64,000 nucleotides of DNA from Siphonodentalium dalli (GCA_032622095.1 CP136065.1:243349474-243413473), one strand, 5' to 3'; positions 26,306 to 37,635 are shown, counted from the stretch's first letter. Made by a program: numbers and translations. The notes: generated by a model from the letters alone, not told the origin.

Positions 26306-26755
26306 AATTCTATGGAAAGCCGAGGAGGACATGTTGGTTGCTAATTGCTAGATATACGACGCGGTATTTTGAAGGTGTTTCAAACTAGGAGATAGAAGTA
26401 TTCTGCCTTTCAAATGGTGATGAATTATAGTAGTTTATTCAAATTTGATGACATAAATTGTTATTAAAACCGTATATACTATAAAAAATTAATGACTCGA
26501 AAATTAAGTGGGCCTTTAAACAAAGTCACAATTGCATTTAGGCTCATCTCATACTCGTCCATTCAGCGATATTCTACTGCGCAGTTTGTTATAGCCTCCA
26601 GTATTTATTGAGCGTTATACCCCCAACTGTTATAATTCGCCTTTAGCAGGCGTACTCTTGCCTCAGATTATTGAGATATTAGGTCACACATAATCACATT
26701 AAATCGCATCGTAACATAGCAATTGTGTGGGCTCCTTGGCGTGAATATGTAATGA

Positions 26756-27545
26756 GAAATAAGGTCATACGTAATGACATTAAACTCAAGAAAACCCTCG
26801 AAAACAAAACAAAATCACATTTAATGTTTTACGTTATTTCCTTCATAAAAAGAATCTTCGTGATAATGAACCCTCTCGTTACTTTAGAATATAGAATTAA
26901 CCTTAAAATAAAAAAAATCTTTGGAACACAGAACCTTCGGAATAACGAACCTTCTGATTGGTGAACCTTCGGAATAGCGAACATTCAGAGAAATTTCGGA
27001 ATAGTGGACCTTCGGGATAGTGAACCTTCGGAATAGAGACATGCCCCCCAATATTCATATTATATGCCCAGAGTTCAAAGGTATGGACCCATAAAATTCT
27101 AAACTTGGCCCTTAAAATATTGAACTCCAAATTGGAGCACACACAGAACACCACTTAAGTCAACTGAACCTATGTCATGTCCCAATGCGGGAGGGTCCAT
27201 ATATACCACAACATTCATAGTATATGCCAAGAATTCAAAGGTATGGGCCCACGTAATGACATAAAATCTCAAGAAAACCAGCGAAAACAAAACAAAATCA
27301 CATTTAATGTTCTAAGTTAAGTTATTTCCTCCTGTATCTGTATCGGTGTGCGCGCATGATCAGTTCGGATGTGAGCGCACACTCCATATAAAGAATCTTT
27401 GTGAAAATGAACCCTCTCAAATTAGTCTCAATACTTTAAAATATAGAATTAACCTAAAAATAACAAAAACCTTCGGAATAGAGAACCTTCGGAATAGCGG
27501 ACCTTCGGGATAGCAAACCTTCATAATAGAAGCATGTCCCCACAA
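26756..27545 (+). repeat. Two-copy tandem duplication with internal GAACCTTCGGAATAG minisatellite
   Basis: The block from about 26771 recurs from 27253: GTAATGACAT, AAAACAAAACAAAATCACAT, ATAGAATTAACC, then several ~15-bp CCTTCGGAATAG units. Copy 2 carries about 65 extra bases (around 27330-27395) with a GTGTGCGC / GCGCACAC inverted pair. Between the copies, 27054-27080 also recurs at 27213. Confidence 0.8.
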
Positions 27546-28752
27546 TTACACCGGTGACGTAAACACATGTGCCAATCTTAGTTGTACTCTCGTAATTATC
27601 GGTACGATGAAACGGTGACGGAATCTGACGAGGTTTGCCGAATGTACAATCACCCAGTGAATTATCGATCGACCATGCGATATCAAAAAACCAAAAGCTA
27701 GAAACACCACACTACGGTGGCGTAATAAACTCTACATCAAGAGCGTTCATATGCAACTCGCTTGGAACCCAATAGTTTTTAGTGCTTTATATATCATGCA
27801 TAAGCATATAATTATATATGTATATGGTAAACTCGGTACCCAATATACCGGAGGACGGGGGTGCTTTCCTGCTTATTTTATTTCAACTTTCTGACTGATG
27901 CTGAAACTGCCTATTCAGAAGGGTGCTCTGTCAGCTTTCGTTGGGCAGGACATGGTACCTCTTATCGTGGACTCAAGTGGCATTGGGCGTCCCCCTTTAC
28001 TCGTATATGTGGGTCATACAAAGCGGTGTCGATTAACGAGTACTTGACACAGTTTATCGCCCTGTAACTTTCCGAAATAACAAAACGCCGCATGGTTATC
28101 CCCATTCTAATTTTATTATAAAACGTTATTTAAAAAAAAGACTCACATACCTTGTAGTTAACGAGTTTTGCAGTCGTAGAAAACACTCAGCCAATTTACG
28201 ACTTTCATTTAATGTGCTGGATTTATATAGTGTCCCTCAATTAGCACCGCTCTTTGGTGAAAATACAGATAGAGATAAAAATTATCACGCACATAAATTG
28301 GAAATAAATATGCACACCAATTAGCTTCTGCCTATAATAATTAGTGGTGTCTTTGTCAGATTTGTAATCATATTTTCCGACAGCGATATGACCCAGATCC
28401 GCCGATTTATTTGACTCCGAACTTGAACATAATGGGAAATTGTTTTCTTATTGAAATGTGTATTTCACGCCATCTCTGGTTCGTTTCAAGAAATTTTGAT
28501 AAAATTAATGGCAATATGGTAATGTATATATGGAACTGCATTGCATTATAAGCTGTTTCTTAATTATTTTTTTTATAGTGTGATAAGCGTTATATAACTA
28601 TTAAGCGTTTGAGGCTAAATGGAGTCACGAATTAAAAATAAACACTCTGACGAGAATAGAAAGATAATTGCATTTGCTAATTACTTGTACTAAAGGATAT
28701 TTTTGGCTCAGTGCAAATCCTTCACATTGTATCGACATTGTGCGCAATGGCT
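27546..28752. other. Intron 2 spacer before the 10-bp array
   Basis: Contains the weak transposase-like remnant at 27861-28067; otherwise AT-rich with nothing recognised. Confidence 0.4.
27861..28067 (+). pseudogene. Possible decayed transposase/Fanzor-type C-terminal fragment
   Basis: Open frame of 68 codons. The segment GHGTSYRGLKWHWASPF, followed about a dozen residues later by AVSINEYLT, loosely recalls the last catalytic and zinc-ribbon approach of OrfB/Fanzor-like and some eukaryotic transposon proteins (G..S..RG…P… then VxxxEYxTS before Cys pairs). The expected CxxC does not follow in frame. This is pattern memory only and could be wrong; the frame is a fragment either way. Confidence 0.22.
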
Positions 28753-31700
28753 GCCAAACTAATACCAAACTAATGCCAAACTAATACCAAACTAATACCA
28801 AACTAATACCAAACTAATACCAAACTAATACCAAACTAATACCAAACTAATACCAAACTAATACCAAACTAATACCAAACTAATGCCAAACTAATGCCAA
28901 ACTAATACCAAACTAATGCTAAACTAATGCTAAACTAATACCAAACTAATACCAAACTAATACCAAACTAATACCAAACTAATACCAAACTAATGCCAAA
29001 CTAATACCAAACTAATGCCAAACTAATGCCAAACTAATACCAAACTAATACCAAACTAATACCAAACTAATACCAAACTAATGCCAAACTAATACCAAAC
29101 TAATACCAAACTAATGCCAAACTAATGCCAAACTAATACCAAACTAATGCCAAACTAATACCAAACTAATACCAAACTAATACCAAACTAATACCAAACT
29201 AATACCAAACTAATGCCAAACTAATACCAAACTAATACCAAACTAATACCAAACTAATACCAAACTAATACCAAACTAATACCAAACTAATACCAAACTA
29301 ATACCAAACTAATGCCAAACTAATACCAAACTAATACCAAACTAATACCAAACTAATGCCAAACTAATACCAAACTAATGCCAAACTAATACCAAACTAA
29401 TACCAAACTAATACCAAACTAATGCCAAACTAATACCAAACTAATACCAAACTAATACCAAACTAATACCAAACTAATACCAAACTAATACCAAACTAAT
29501 GCCAAACTAATACCAAACTAATACCAAACTAATACCAAACTAATGCCAAACTAATACCAAACTAATACCAAACTAATACCAAACTAATACCAAACTAATA
29601 CCAAACTAATACCAAACTAATACCAAACTAATGCCAAACTAATACCAAACTAATACCAAACTAATACCAAACTAATGCCAAACTAATACCAAACTAATAC
29701 CAAACTAATGCCAAACTAATACCAAACTAATACCAAACTAATACCAACTAATGCCAAACTAATACCAAACTAATACCAAACTAATACCAAACTAATACCA
29801 AACTAATGCCAAACTAATACCAAACTAATACCAAACTAATACCAAACTAATGCCAAACTAATACCAAACTAATACCAAACTAATGCCAAACTAATACCAA
29901 ACTAATACCAAACTAATACCAAACTAATGCCAAACTAATACCAAACTAATACCAAACTAATGCCAAACTAATACCAAACTAATACCAAACTAATACCAAA
30001 CTAATACCAAACTAATGCCAAACTAATACCAAACTAATACCAAACTAATACCAAACTAATACCAAACTAATGCCAAACTAATACCAAACTAATACCAAAC
30101 TAATGCCAAACTAATGCCAAACTAATACCAAACTAATGCCAAACTAATACCAAACTAATACCAAACTAATACCAAACTAATGCCAAACTAATACCAAACT
30201 AATACCAAACTAATGCCAAACTAATACCAAACTAATACCAAACTAATACCAAACTAATACCAAACTAATGCCAAACTAATACCAAACTAATACCAAACTA
30301 ATGCCAAACTAATGCCAAACTAATACCAAACTAATGCCAAACTAATACCAAACTAATACCAAACTAATGCCAAACTAATACCAAACTAATACCAAACTAA
30401 TGCCAAACTAATACCAAACTAATGCCAAACTAATACCAAACTAATACCAAACTAATGCCAAACTAATACCAAACTAATACCAAACTAATGCCAAACTAAT
30501 ACCAAACTAATACCAAACTAATACCAAACTAATGCCAAACTAATACCAAACTAATACCAAACTAATACCAAACTAATACCAAACTTCTACCAAACTAATG
30601 CTAAACTAATGCTAAACTAATACCAAACTAATACCAAACTAATACCAAACTAATGCCAAACTAATGCCAAACTAATACCAAACTAATGCCAAACTAATAC
30701 CAAACTTCTACCAAACTAATACCAAACTAATACCAAACTAATGCCAAACTAATGCCCAACTAATACCAAACTAATACCAAACTAATACCAAACTAATGCC
30801 AAACTAATGCCAAACTAATACCAAACTAATACCAAACTAATACCAAACTAATACCAAACTAATACCAAACTAATACCAAACTAATACCAAACTAATGCCA
30901 AACTAATACCAAACTAATGCCAAACTAATACCAAACTAATACCAAACTAATGCCAAACTAATACCAAACTAATACCAAACTAATGCCAAACTAATACCAA
31001 ACTAATACCAAACTAATACCAAACTAATGCCAAACTAATACCAAACTAATACCAAACTAATACCAAACTAATACCAAACTTCTACCAAACTAATGCTAAA
31101 CTAATGCTAAACTAATACCAAACTAATACCAAACTAATACCAAACTAATGCCAAACTAATGCCAAACTAATACCAAACTAATGCCAAACTAATACCAAAC
31201 TTCTACCAAACTAATACCAAACTAATACCAAACTAATGCCAAACTAATGCCCAACTAATACCAAACTAATACCAAACTAATACCAAACTAATGCCAAACT
31301 AATGCCAAACTAATACCAAACTAATACCAAACTAATACCAAACTAATACCAAACTAATGCCAAACTAATGCCAAACTAATGCCAAACTAATGCCAAACTA
31401 ATACCAAACTAATGCCAAACTAATGCCAAACTAATACCAAACTAATGCCAAACTAATGCCAAACTAATGCCAAACTAATGCCAAACTAATGCCAAACTAA
31501 TGCCAAACTAATACCAAACTAATACCAAACTAATACCAAACTAATACCAAACTAATACCAAACTAATGCCAAACTAATACCAAACTAATACCAAACTAAT
31601 ACCAAACTAATGCCAAACTAATGCCAAACTAATGCCCAACTAATACCAAACTAATGCCAAACTAATGCCAAACTAATACCAAACTAATACCAAACTAATA

Positions 31701-31952
31701 CCAAACTAATGCCAAACTAATGCCAAACTAATACCAAACTAATACCAAACTAATACCAAACTAATGCCAAACTAATGCCAAACTAATACCAAACTAATAC
31801 CAAACTAATACCAAACTAATACCAAACTAATGCCAAACTAATGCCAAACTAATACCAAACTAATGCTAAACTAATACCAAACTAATGCCAAACTAATGCC
31901 AAACTAATACCAAACTAATACCAAACTAATACCAAACTAATACCAAACTTCT
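28753..31952 (+). repeat. 10-bp minisatellite, about 320 units, abutting a 3' splice site
   Basis: Units of ACCAAACTAAT type (10-bp period) run for 3.2 kb. Nearly all variation is a single A/G switch (ATACC or ATGCC), with rare GCTAA, GCCCAAC and CTTCTACC variants and one 9-bp unit. A block with two CTTCTACC variants (30584 and 30705) recurs 495 bp later (31079 and 31200). The array ends in CCAAACTTCTACGCG, 27 bp upstream of exon 3. Every unit contains CTAAT, which fits the metazoan branch-point consensus. Confidence 0.97.
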
Positions 31953-31979
31953 ACGCGTCCGTATTTATTCTGCTTCCAG
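31937..31979 (+). promoter_or_regulatory. Candidate branch point and 3' splice site of exon 3
   Basis: The last CTAAT of the 10-bp array (31937-31941, candidate branch A at 31940) lies 39 nt before the AG at 31978-31979. A moderately pyrimidine-rich tract is between them. The distance fits usual branch-to-acceptor spacing. That the repeat supplies the branch point is inference. Confidence 0.45.
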
Positions 31980-32071
31980 GGAAAATTTCATTGAATTGCG
32001 TGTATATTTCGAAGCTCTAACGACAACCAGTGTTGAACAAGTGCCAGAGTTCACGTTATCGGACATTGCGG
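31980..32071 (+). CDS. DEG/ENaC channel exon 3 of 4 (last palm strand)
   Basis: Internal exon of 92 bp: one base completing an Arg codon, 30 codons, and one base carried over. It encodes ENFIELRVYFEAL, then SVEQVPEFTLSDIA, equivalent to the ASIC segment with ENILVLDIFFEALNYE that leads from the palm to TM2. The usual Asn-Tyr after EAL is replaced by Thr residues. The acceptor (TTATTCTGCTTCCAG) follows directly on the 3' edge of a 3.2-kb array of 10-bp repeats; the donor CGG|GTGAGT is strong. The exon lies between two mutually inverted dispersed repeats (8509-8658 and 32108-32243), the latter 36 bp past its end. Confidence 0.92.
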
Positions 32072-32107
32072 GTGAGTACATTCAGCCTGTCGCTCGAAAA
32101 CCAGCAC

Positions 32108-32243
32108 ATTATCTGCTTATTATAGAACATGATTTAGGTAGATTATCTGCTAATTAGTAACATTATAGACTCAAAATGAGGCGATTATTAGCAGAGTATG
32201 TGCGGTCAATGTCACAAATAAGCCAATTCACGACTGCCCAGGT
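32108..32243 (+). repeat. Dispersed repeat, inverted partner of 8509-8658
   Basis: Begins ATTATCTGCTTATTATAG and ends near CACGACTGCCCAGG, 36 bp after exon 3. See the partner entry for the alignment. Confidence 0.8.
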
Positions 32244-32480
32244 GTACGCCCACCAGACGTTATCAGGCTATCACTAAGCACACACAGTGCAGTAACTTTT
32301 CATATATTTAGTTCACAACAAGGGCAACGCCAAGCGTGGGCCAATGCACCGACTATATGCTCAATATTGGCTATATTTAGAGAGAAAATAGTGTTAGTGG
32401 ACCACTTCTCTCAGTTTAAACCCTGTACTATGAAGGACAGACGACGGTCGAACTGCATTGTATATACACTCGAATCCTCA
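32244..32480. other. Intron 3 spacer
   Basis: No structure recognised. Confidence 0.4.
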
Positions 32481-33085
32481 ATTCACAAATGTCCAAGTCA
32501 GACAAGGGCCGTAAGTGATAAAAAATGAATGGACGAAAAACGTAGTATGTGGGTAACTGTGCTATCACCATGCCAAGGGACAACGAAATCCGATTATTAA
32601 CACCCGAGATACAAGCTGAAATGTTCTTTCGGACACAACATTCACAATGTCCAAGTCAAAAAAGGGGCGCAACTCTGGAAGAAGAAACCCTGTAGTATGT
32701 GGATATCCTGTCCCCAACCTGTGCTATCACAATGCCAACGAACAACGTACAACGAAATCCAGTAATAAAGACGTCCACAGGATAACGTTTGTTATGGACG
32801 CTTTGACGCGTCCAGCAAATGACCATAACTCAGCAAAGAAAGTGCGGACAAAACCACGGAGAGATCCTTTCCACAATGCTGGTATACAGACATACCAAAT
32901 TATATCCAAAATGGACTATCGATACTTGAGCTGTGTTGTCAATGTGCGTTATATTGGTGTTATGTTTTGGACGGACGACAGGGCAGAATGACGGAAGGAC
33001 GGCAAGATGGAAAGACGACAAGACGAAAGGACGGACGGACGAATGTCTCCACTGTAAACCCCGAATCCTCATTCGGAGGGTCGAG
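32481..33085 (+). mobile_element. SINE-like or LINE-tail dispersed repeat with GGACGG tail
   Basis: ATGTCCAAGTCA occurs twice (about 32488 and 32648), each followed by related text (GTAGTATGTGG, GTGCTATCAC-ATGCCAA, ACGAAATCC), so the element is partly duplicated. It ends in GGACGGACGGACGAATGTC and CCCCGAATCCTCATTCGG. I recall similar GTCCAAG…GGACGGAC elements in molluscs but cannot assign a family. Confidence 0.5.
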
Positions 33086-33679
33086 GCATACTACTATTCG
33101 AACTTTAAGTTGATACGTTTAATACGGTTAAGTGATATTCTATATATTTTTTGCATATTAACATCTGGGTAATTCAGTACATTCTTATGGAAACTATGGT
33201 GGTTAAATCGTCAATATCGGTCCATGCAATGTAAACCAATAAGCCATATAGGTATGTTATCGCCTTCTGCAATGTGGAATATCAATGTCGCGATGTTCAT
33301 TTCATAACGGTCTTCCCCGAAAGCTATTGGGAAGTTGTCGATTTCATTAATGTACATTCATATGTGTCAGTGCTTCCAAGAACATGGCGATCCTCACACA
33401 AAATACTTCTATGATCACATTGCAGACATCGCGGAGAGGTCTGATATCATGGATAAGCGTACAATACCATTCATTCGCGACAAATGTATGCATTATGTTG
33501 TCTACCAGCAAACATGTATAACCAACCAACCTGAAGGGATCCACTCTTTCAATCTTGCACCATAACGTCGACATGAACATATTGAATCACCGAGATGTAT
33601 CGATGTAAAAAGTACATAATAACGCTTGTCCGATAAAAGTATCAACTTAAAAGTTCGAATATTAGTGTTCACTAAATAT
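33086..33679. other. Intron 3 spacer, nothing recognised
   Basis: Overlapping frames on both strands at 33335-33580 show no family features. Confidence 0.4.
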
Positions 33680-34198
33680 ATGCAAATTAGCAAACACCAC
33701 AACTGGTGTGTTTTGCGAATCCGTGGGGTATATAAAATCCATGATTTTTAGCACATTATAGTGATGTGAAATAGATGAATTACTGCAGTGTGTGTTAGAT
33801 ATTCTTGAATTATAACATCAGGCGGGCGACAAAAGCAATGTCTCCCGTCTCAGCGGGCGACAGTGTGATTTGTCGCCCGGCATGTGACATGAAATGGGCC
33901 AATCAGAAGGGTCGACAATAGGGAGGAGGGTAACAAATCTCATTATTATCCTTCATCCCATTCCACTCTCTTTTGATTTGTTGGGGGTGCGTCACGTGGC
34001 TGGCCGCATATCGCTTGCATGTTTGTTACCCTCGATGGTAACATTTCGAAACTTGTTGACCGCTCAGCGATCAACACCAAACATAGAACTACGAGGTATT
34101 CAACGTGCAGAGATTCACCCACTTCTCTCTTAAACACTCCTTCTATAAACCCGACAGCTTCGTAACAATAGCGAACTGTGGTGTTTGCTAATTTGCAT
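33680..34198. mobile_element. ~520-bp element with 22-bp inverted ends
   Basis: Left end ATGCAAATTAGCAAACACCA (33680) is matched in inverse at 34174-34198, 22 bp identical. The interior is GC-richer, contains three GGGCGAC motifs, and has no transposase. Target duplication is unclear. Confidence 0.75.
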
Positions 34199-34628
34199 AA
34201 TTATTGTTTTTACTTTGCAATTAAAACGCGTTGTGCATAAATTGTCTTATGTCTGATTTGAATCCGTCTGATGGAATAATATATAAGGTTCCTACTGGAC
34301 CTTTATATATCAATACCGTGGAACAAATAGATAAACATTACCAGTGAATATATTATGCAGTGAATATATTTTGGAGAAAATTCCACTACCGATGTGCATA
34401 TGTTTCATGTACGTTCTTGTGCCGAACTCTAACGTTAAAATAGCAGAGCTAGCGCTTTAATGTATATACATATACACTTTAATTTCTGCTATAAATTCCT
34501 CCAACTTAACCAGAACATCCTTATCCAACTCTGTTGTCAATTTCTTTTGCATGACCAATAAACAATAATGTCGTTCTTGAAATTAACATGTACATTCATT
34601 TCAAACGAAACTGAACATTTCGCCGCAT
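34199..34628. other. Intron 3 spacer, nothing recognised
   Basis: No coding or repeat signal recognised. Confidence 0.4.
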
Positions 34629-35324
34629 GTGTATACTCTACTTATAAATTGTTTTACTCCTCATTCCAACAACTTATTCCGACTATTCGACCAGCAAAAT
34701 GACCGCCAAATAACAGACTCAACGATGGATTTATTAATTAATCCACAACATGAATGGTTATTTTCTAAAAAGCGAGGATTCCAACATAAAATGAACTGGA
34801 TTAACGAATTGTCACGTGCATTTTGGCCTGTCATTATGCAGGTGTGCACACCCTTTTCGGTTAACAAAACAGTTATCGCCCTTGTTTTCGTCAGACACGG
34901 GGATTGGTCGCCGCTCTTGACATCGGAACGTCATTCCATGTCTCATCTCTCGAGCGGGCGACGAATCACGCGTGCCTCACTCAAACAGTATATTGTCTCC
35001 CTCGACAGGGGGCATCAACTGTATAATGTCCGAAACCACACGAATACATCCGTGCTATCTCGGGCTCTCTTAGCTAATAACGGCATATGTGGGTTTAATA
35101 ACATCGACCGTAGACGTGCGAGCGAGGCAAATTTTCTAGGTTGCCCTCATGTGGTATGCCGCAACCATTCAACTTCGAGATGTAGCGTTCGTGTGGCCCG
35201 TGGGGTGCCGGGCACTAATTGGTCCCACCGAGGCAGGCAGATAGCAACTCAATGTACATTTAGAAGCAAAGTCGTACGTTGCATGCCATTGTTATCAGCG
35301 ACGTTACGCTCCACAAATGTGTGA
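34629..35324 (+). CDS. Unrecognised 231-codon open frame in intron 3
   Basis: The longest frame here not assigned to a mobile element. It is rich in Ser, Arg and Asn, with no signal peptide, no clear domain and scattered Cys and His. AT-rich DNA seldom keeps 231 sense codons by chance, but the composition (many R, S and T from a locally GC-richer patch with GCGGGCGAC motifs shared with 33823-33880) suggests repeat-derived sequence. It is on the same strand as the channel gene, inside its intron. I assign no function. Confidence 0.2.
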   Translation: MYTLLINCFTPHSNNLFRLFDQQNDRQITDSTMDLLINPQHEWLFSKKRGFQHKMNWINELSRAFWPVIMQVCTPFSVNKTVIALVFVRHGDWSPLLTSERHSMSHLSSGRRITRASLKQYIVSLDRGHQLYNVRNHTNTSVLSRALLANNGICGFNNIDRRRASEANFLGCPHVVCRNHSTSRCSVRVARGVPGTNWSHRGRQIATQCTFRSKVVRCMPLLSATLRSTNV

Positions 35325-35440
35325 TTTGTCGATGAACTTTAACATTTTCTTATCCCATGCAGTTATAAAAGTATAGACGCACAACGGAAGGGTTAATACA
35401 TAATATGTATGAATGTTCAGGACTTATAAGCAGACGACAG

Positions 35441-35842
35441 TTAACCCTTTACCCAACAGAAGGGCCCTGTGCCAATGCATTCTCTTATATATGCGAGTCG
35501 ACCATAGGTCGCCTCGCATATATAAGAGAATGCATTGGCTTAACACATTAAAAATTATAAAATTGTTAAAGATTGTAAGAAAAAATGGTAAAAAGTGTTA
35601 AAAAAAGATTTTTTTTAGGCCAATGCATTCTCTTATATATGCGAGGCGACCTATGGTTGACACGAATATATATAAGAGAATGCATTGGCACAGGGCATAA
35701 CTGTAACCATCACAATGTGGTCAATGAGCCGGTTCCAATAATATCCATATTTGTATGGTTTTATTGAGACAGACCCAAGATAATTTAGGCTGTTGAAGCT
35801 TTATTTGGCCGGTTTTGGCCGGTTTGTTAGGTAAAGGGTTAA
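35441..35842. mobile_element. TTAA-flanked MITE (piggyBac-like ends), copy 2, inverted
   Basis: Reverse-complement copy of 6049-6448, with TTAACCCTTTACCCAACA ends and TTAA at both borders. Internal palindromes lie at 35471-35539 and 35619-35689; the second has drifted at its centre. Length is 402 bp versus 400 bp in copy 1. Confidence 0.82.
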
Positions 35843-36362
35843 TACAAGTGCAGAAGTATTCCTATTCATTTGTCCCAAATATTAAGATAATAAGTTCTTC
35901 TGGCCGTTTATTGAACTTATTATCTACATTTCCTCATTTCTTTTTCGTATAGTAATGGTTTTAAAACGATCACGGCACACTGTCATGCTTTATAGAGCCC
36001 ATATACAGAATGAGCAGGTGATGCCACAGTGTCCTGGGCCCACAAACAAGGTACCCCGCCTTGCTCACCGGAAGCTTATATTATGCTAATGATGAACAGA
36101 CAGTCTGCCGTAGGAGCAGTTTTAGCCAGTCAAAAATAAAAATAGTGTAAATAAAATTGTAGAGAATCCTGAATATCATGAATTGATTACACGATGGTAT
36201 ACACTTACAAAGCCCAAAATTTACAACTATAAATTCAACAACAGTCGTAGTCAGGTTATATTGTTTATATAAACATCGGAGGTGCCCTTGTTGTTAGCGG
36301 GAGGTATCGGAATCCACCGAGATCGCATCGGGCGCATACATTCCTATATTTTACATATTTCC
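35843..36362. other. Intron 3 spacer
   Basis: Holds a hairpin at about 35875-35925 with GATAATAAGTTC / GAACTTATTATC arms; otherwise unremarkable. Confidence 0.5.
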
Positions 36363-37635
36363 GCGTTATCATATGTGTATTTTACATATTAAATATAGTA
36401 TACACAAATTATGGCATCCAGGTGAGACATAAAAATCTCTCGCGGAAAACAGACGCAAACGGACGGACGGGCGGACTGACTAAACGGCAGACATTGAATG
36501 TCGGCCACAAAACGTTATCCTACATTATATATTAAATATATGTATTCGCGTCTTTTATGCGTGCAAGGAGTTGGACTGTTGGAGTCCGCAATATTTATAA
36601 CAAATAACGCTATTTAATTATATGCATATATATGTACGTGTTTACCTGCTTGTATTTTTGGGGCCTGAAGTTCCCGTCTTTGTAAAATAAGTGCGTTTAT
36701 CATGTACGCATATATACAAACCATAACCATTCATACTTGCATGGGTATGAATGTTTCACTACATATACTCAATAAAAGATATCAACATTGACAATTAATT
36801 ATCGAATAATCCACACACTATCGTGGAAGGTTATTTCGTTTCTTTGACCAAGAGAGGTCCCGTTGTTTGATTACCTATAATTCCCGTATAAAAATAAATA
36901 ACTCATAGATGAACCACTCTTTATATATAATGCAGTAGCTTAACAGTCTGGGAAACAAAGCTGATACATGTAGTAAGCATTTTTACACGACAAGACAACA
37001 TGCGTTATCATATATGTGTATTTTCCATATTAAATATCGGTATACACATGCTAATGACATCCAGGTGACTGAGGTGAGACATAAAAATATATCGCGGAAA
37101 ACAGACACAAACGGACGGACGGACGGGCGGACTGACTAAATGGCAGACATTGAATGTCGGCCACAAAACGTTATCCTACATTGTATTAAATATATATTAG
37201 CGTATTATATGCGTGCATGGAGTTGGACTGTTGGAGTCCGCAATATTTATAACAAATAAAGCTATTTAATTATATGCATAGGCCTACGTGAGTGTTTACT
37301 TGTTTGCATATTTTGGGGCCTGGAGTTCCCGACTTTGTAAAATAAGTGCGTTTAACATGTACGCATATGCAAACCATAATCATTCATACTTGGGTATGAA
37401 TGTTTTCACTTCATATACTTATTAAAAGATACCAACACTGAAAATTTTCAATTATCGAATTATCCACACATTATCGTGGAAGGTTATTTCGTGTCCTTGA
37501 TCAAGGGAGGTCCCGTTGTCTGATTACCGGTACCCATAAATCCCGTATAAAAATAAATCATAGATAAACCACTCTTTATGTAATGCAGTAGCTTTGGCTA
37601 TGCATGTAGTAAGTATCTATATATCACACGACAAC
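36363..37635 (+). repeat. ~639-bp tandem duplication
   Basis: GCGTTATCATAT at 36363 restarts at 37002, and the copies remain alignable to about 37635. Shared blocks include GGACGGACGGGCGGACTGAC, AATGTCGGCCACAAAACG, TTGGAGTCCGCAATATTTAT and TCGTGGAAGGTTATTTCGT. Small indels and substitutions separate the copies. The GGACGG text suggests a dispersed repeat was included. Confidence 0.9.
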
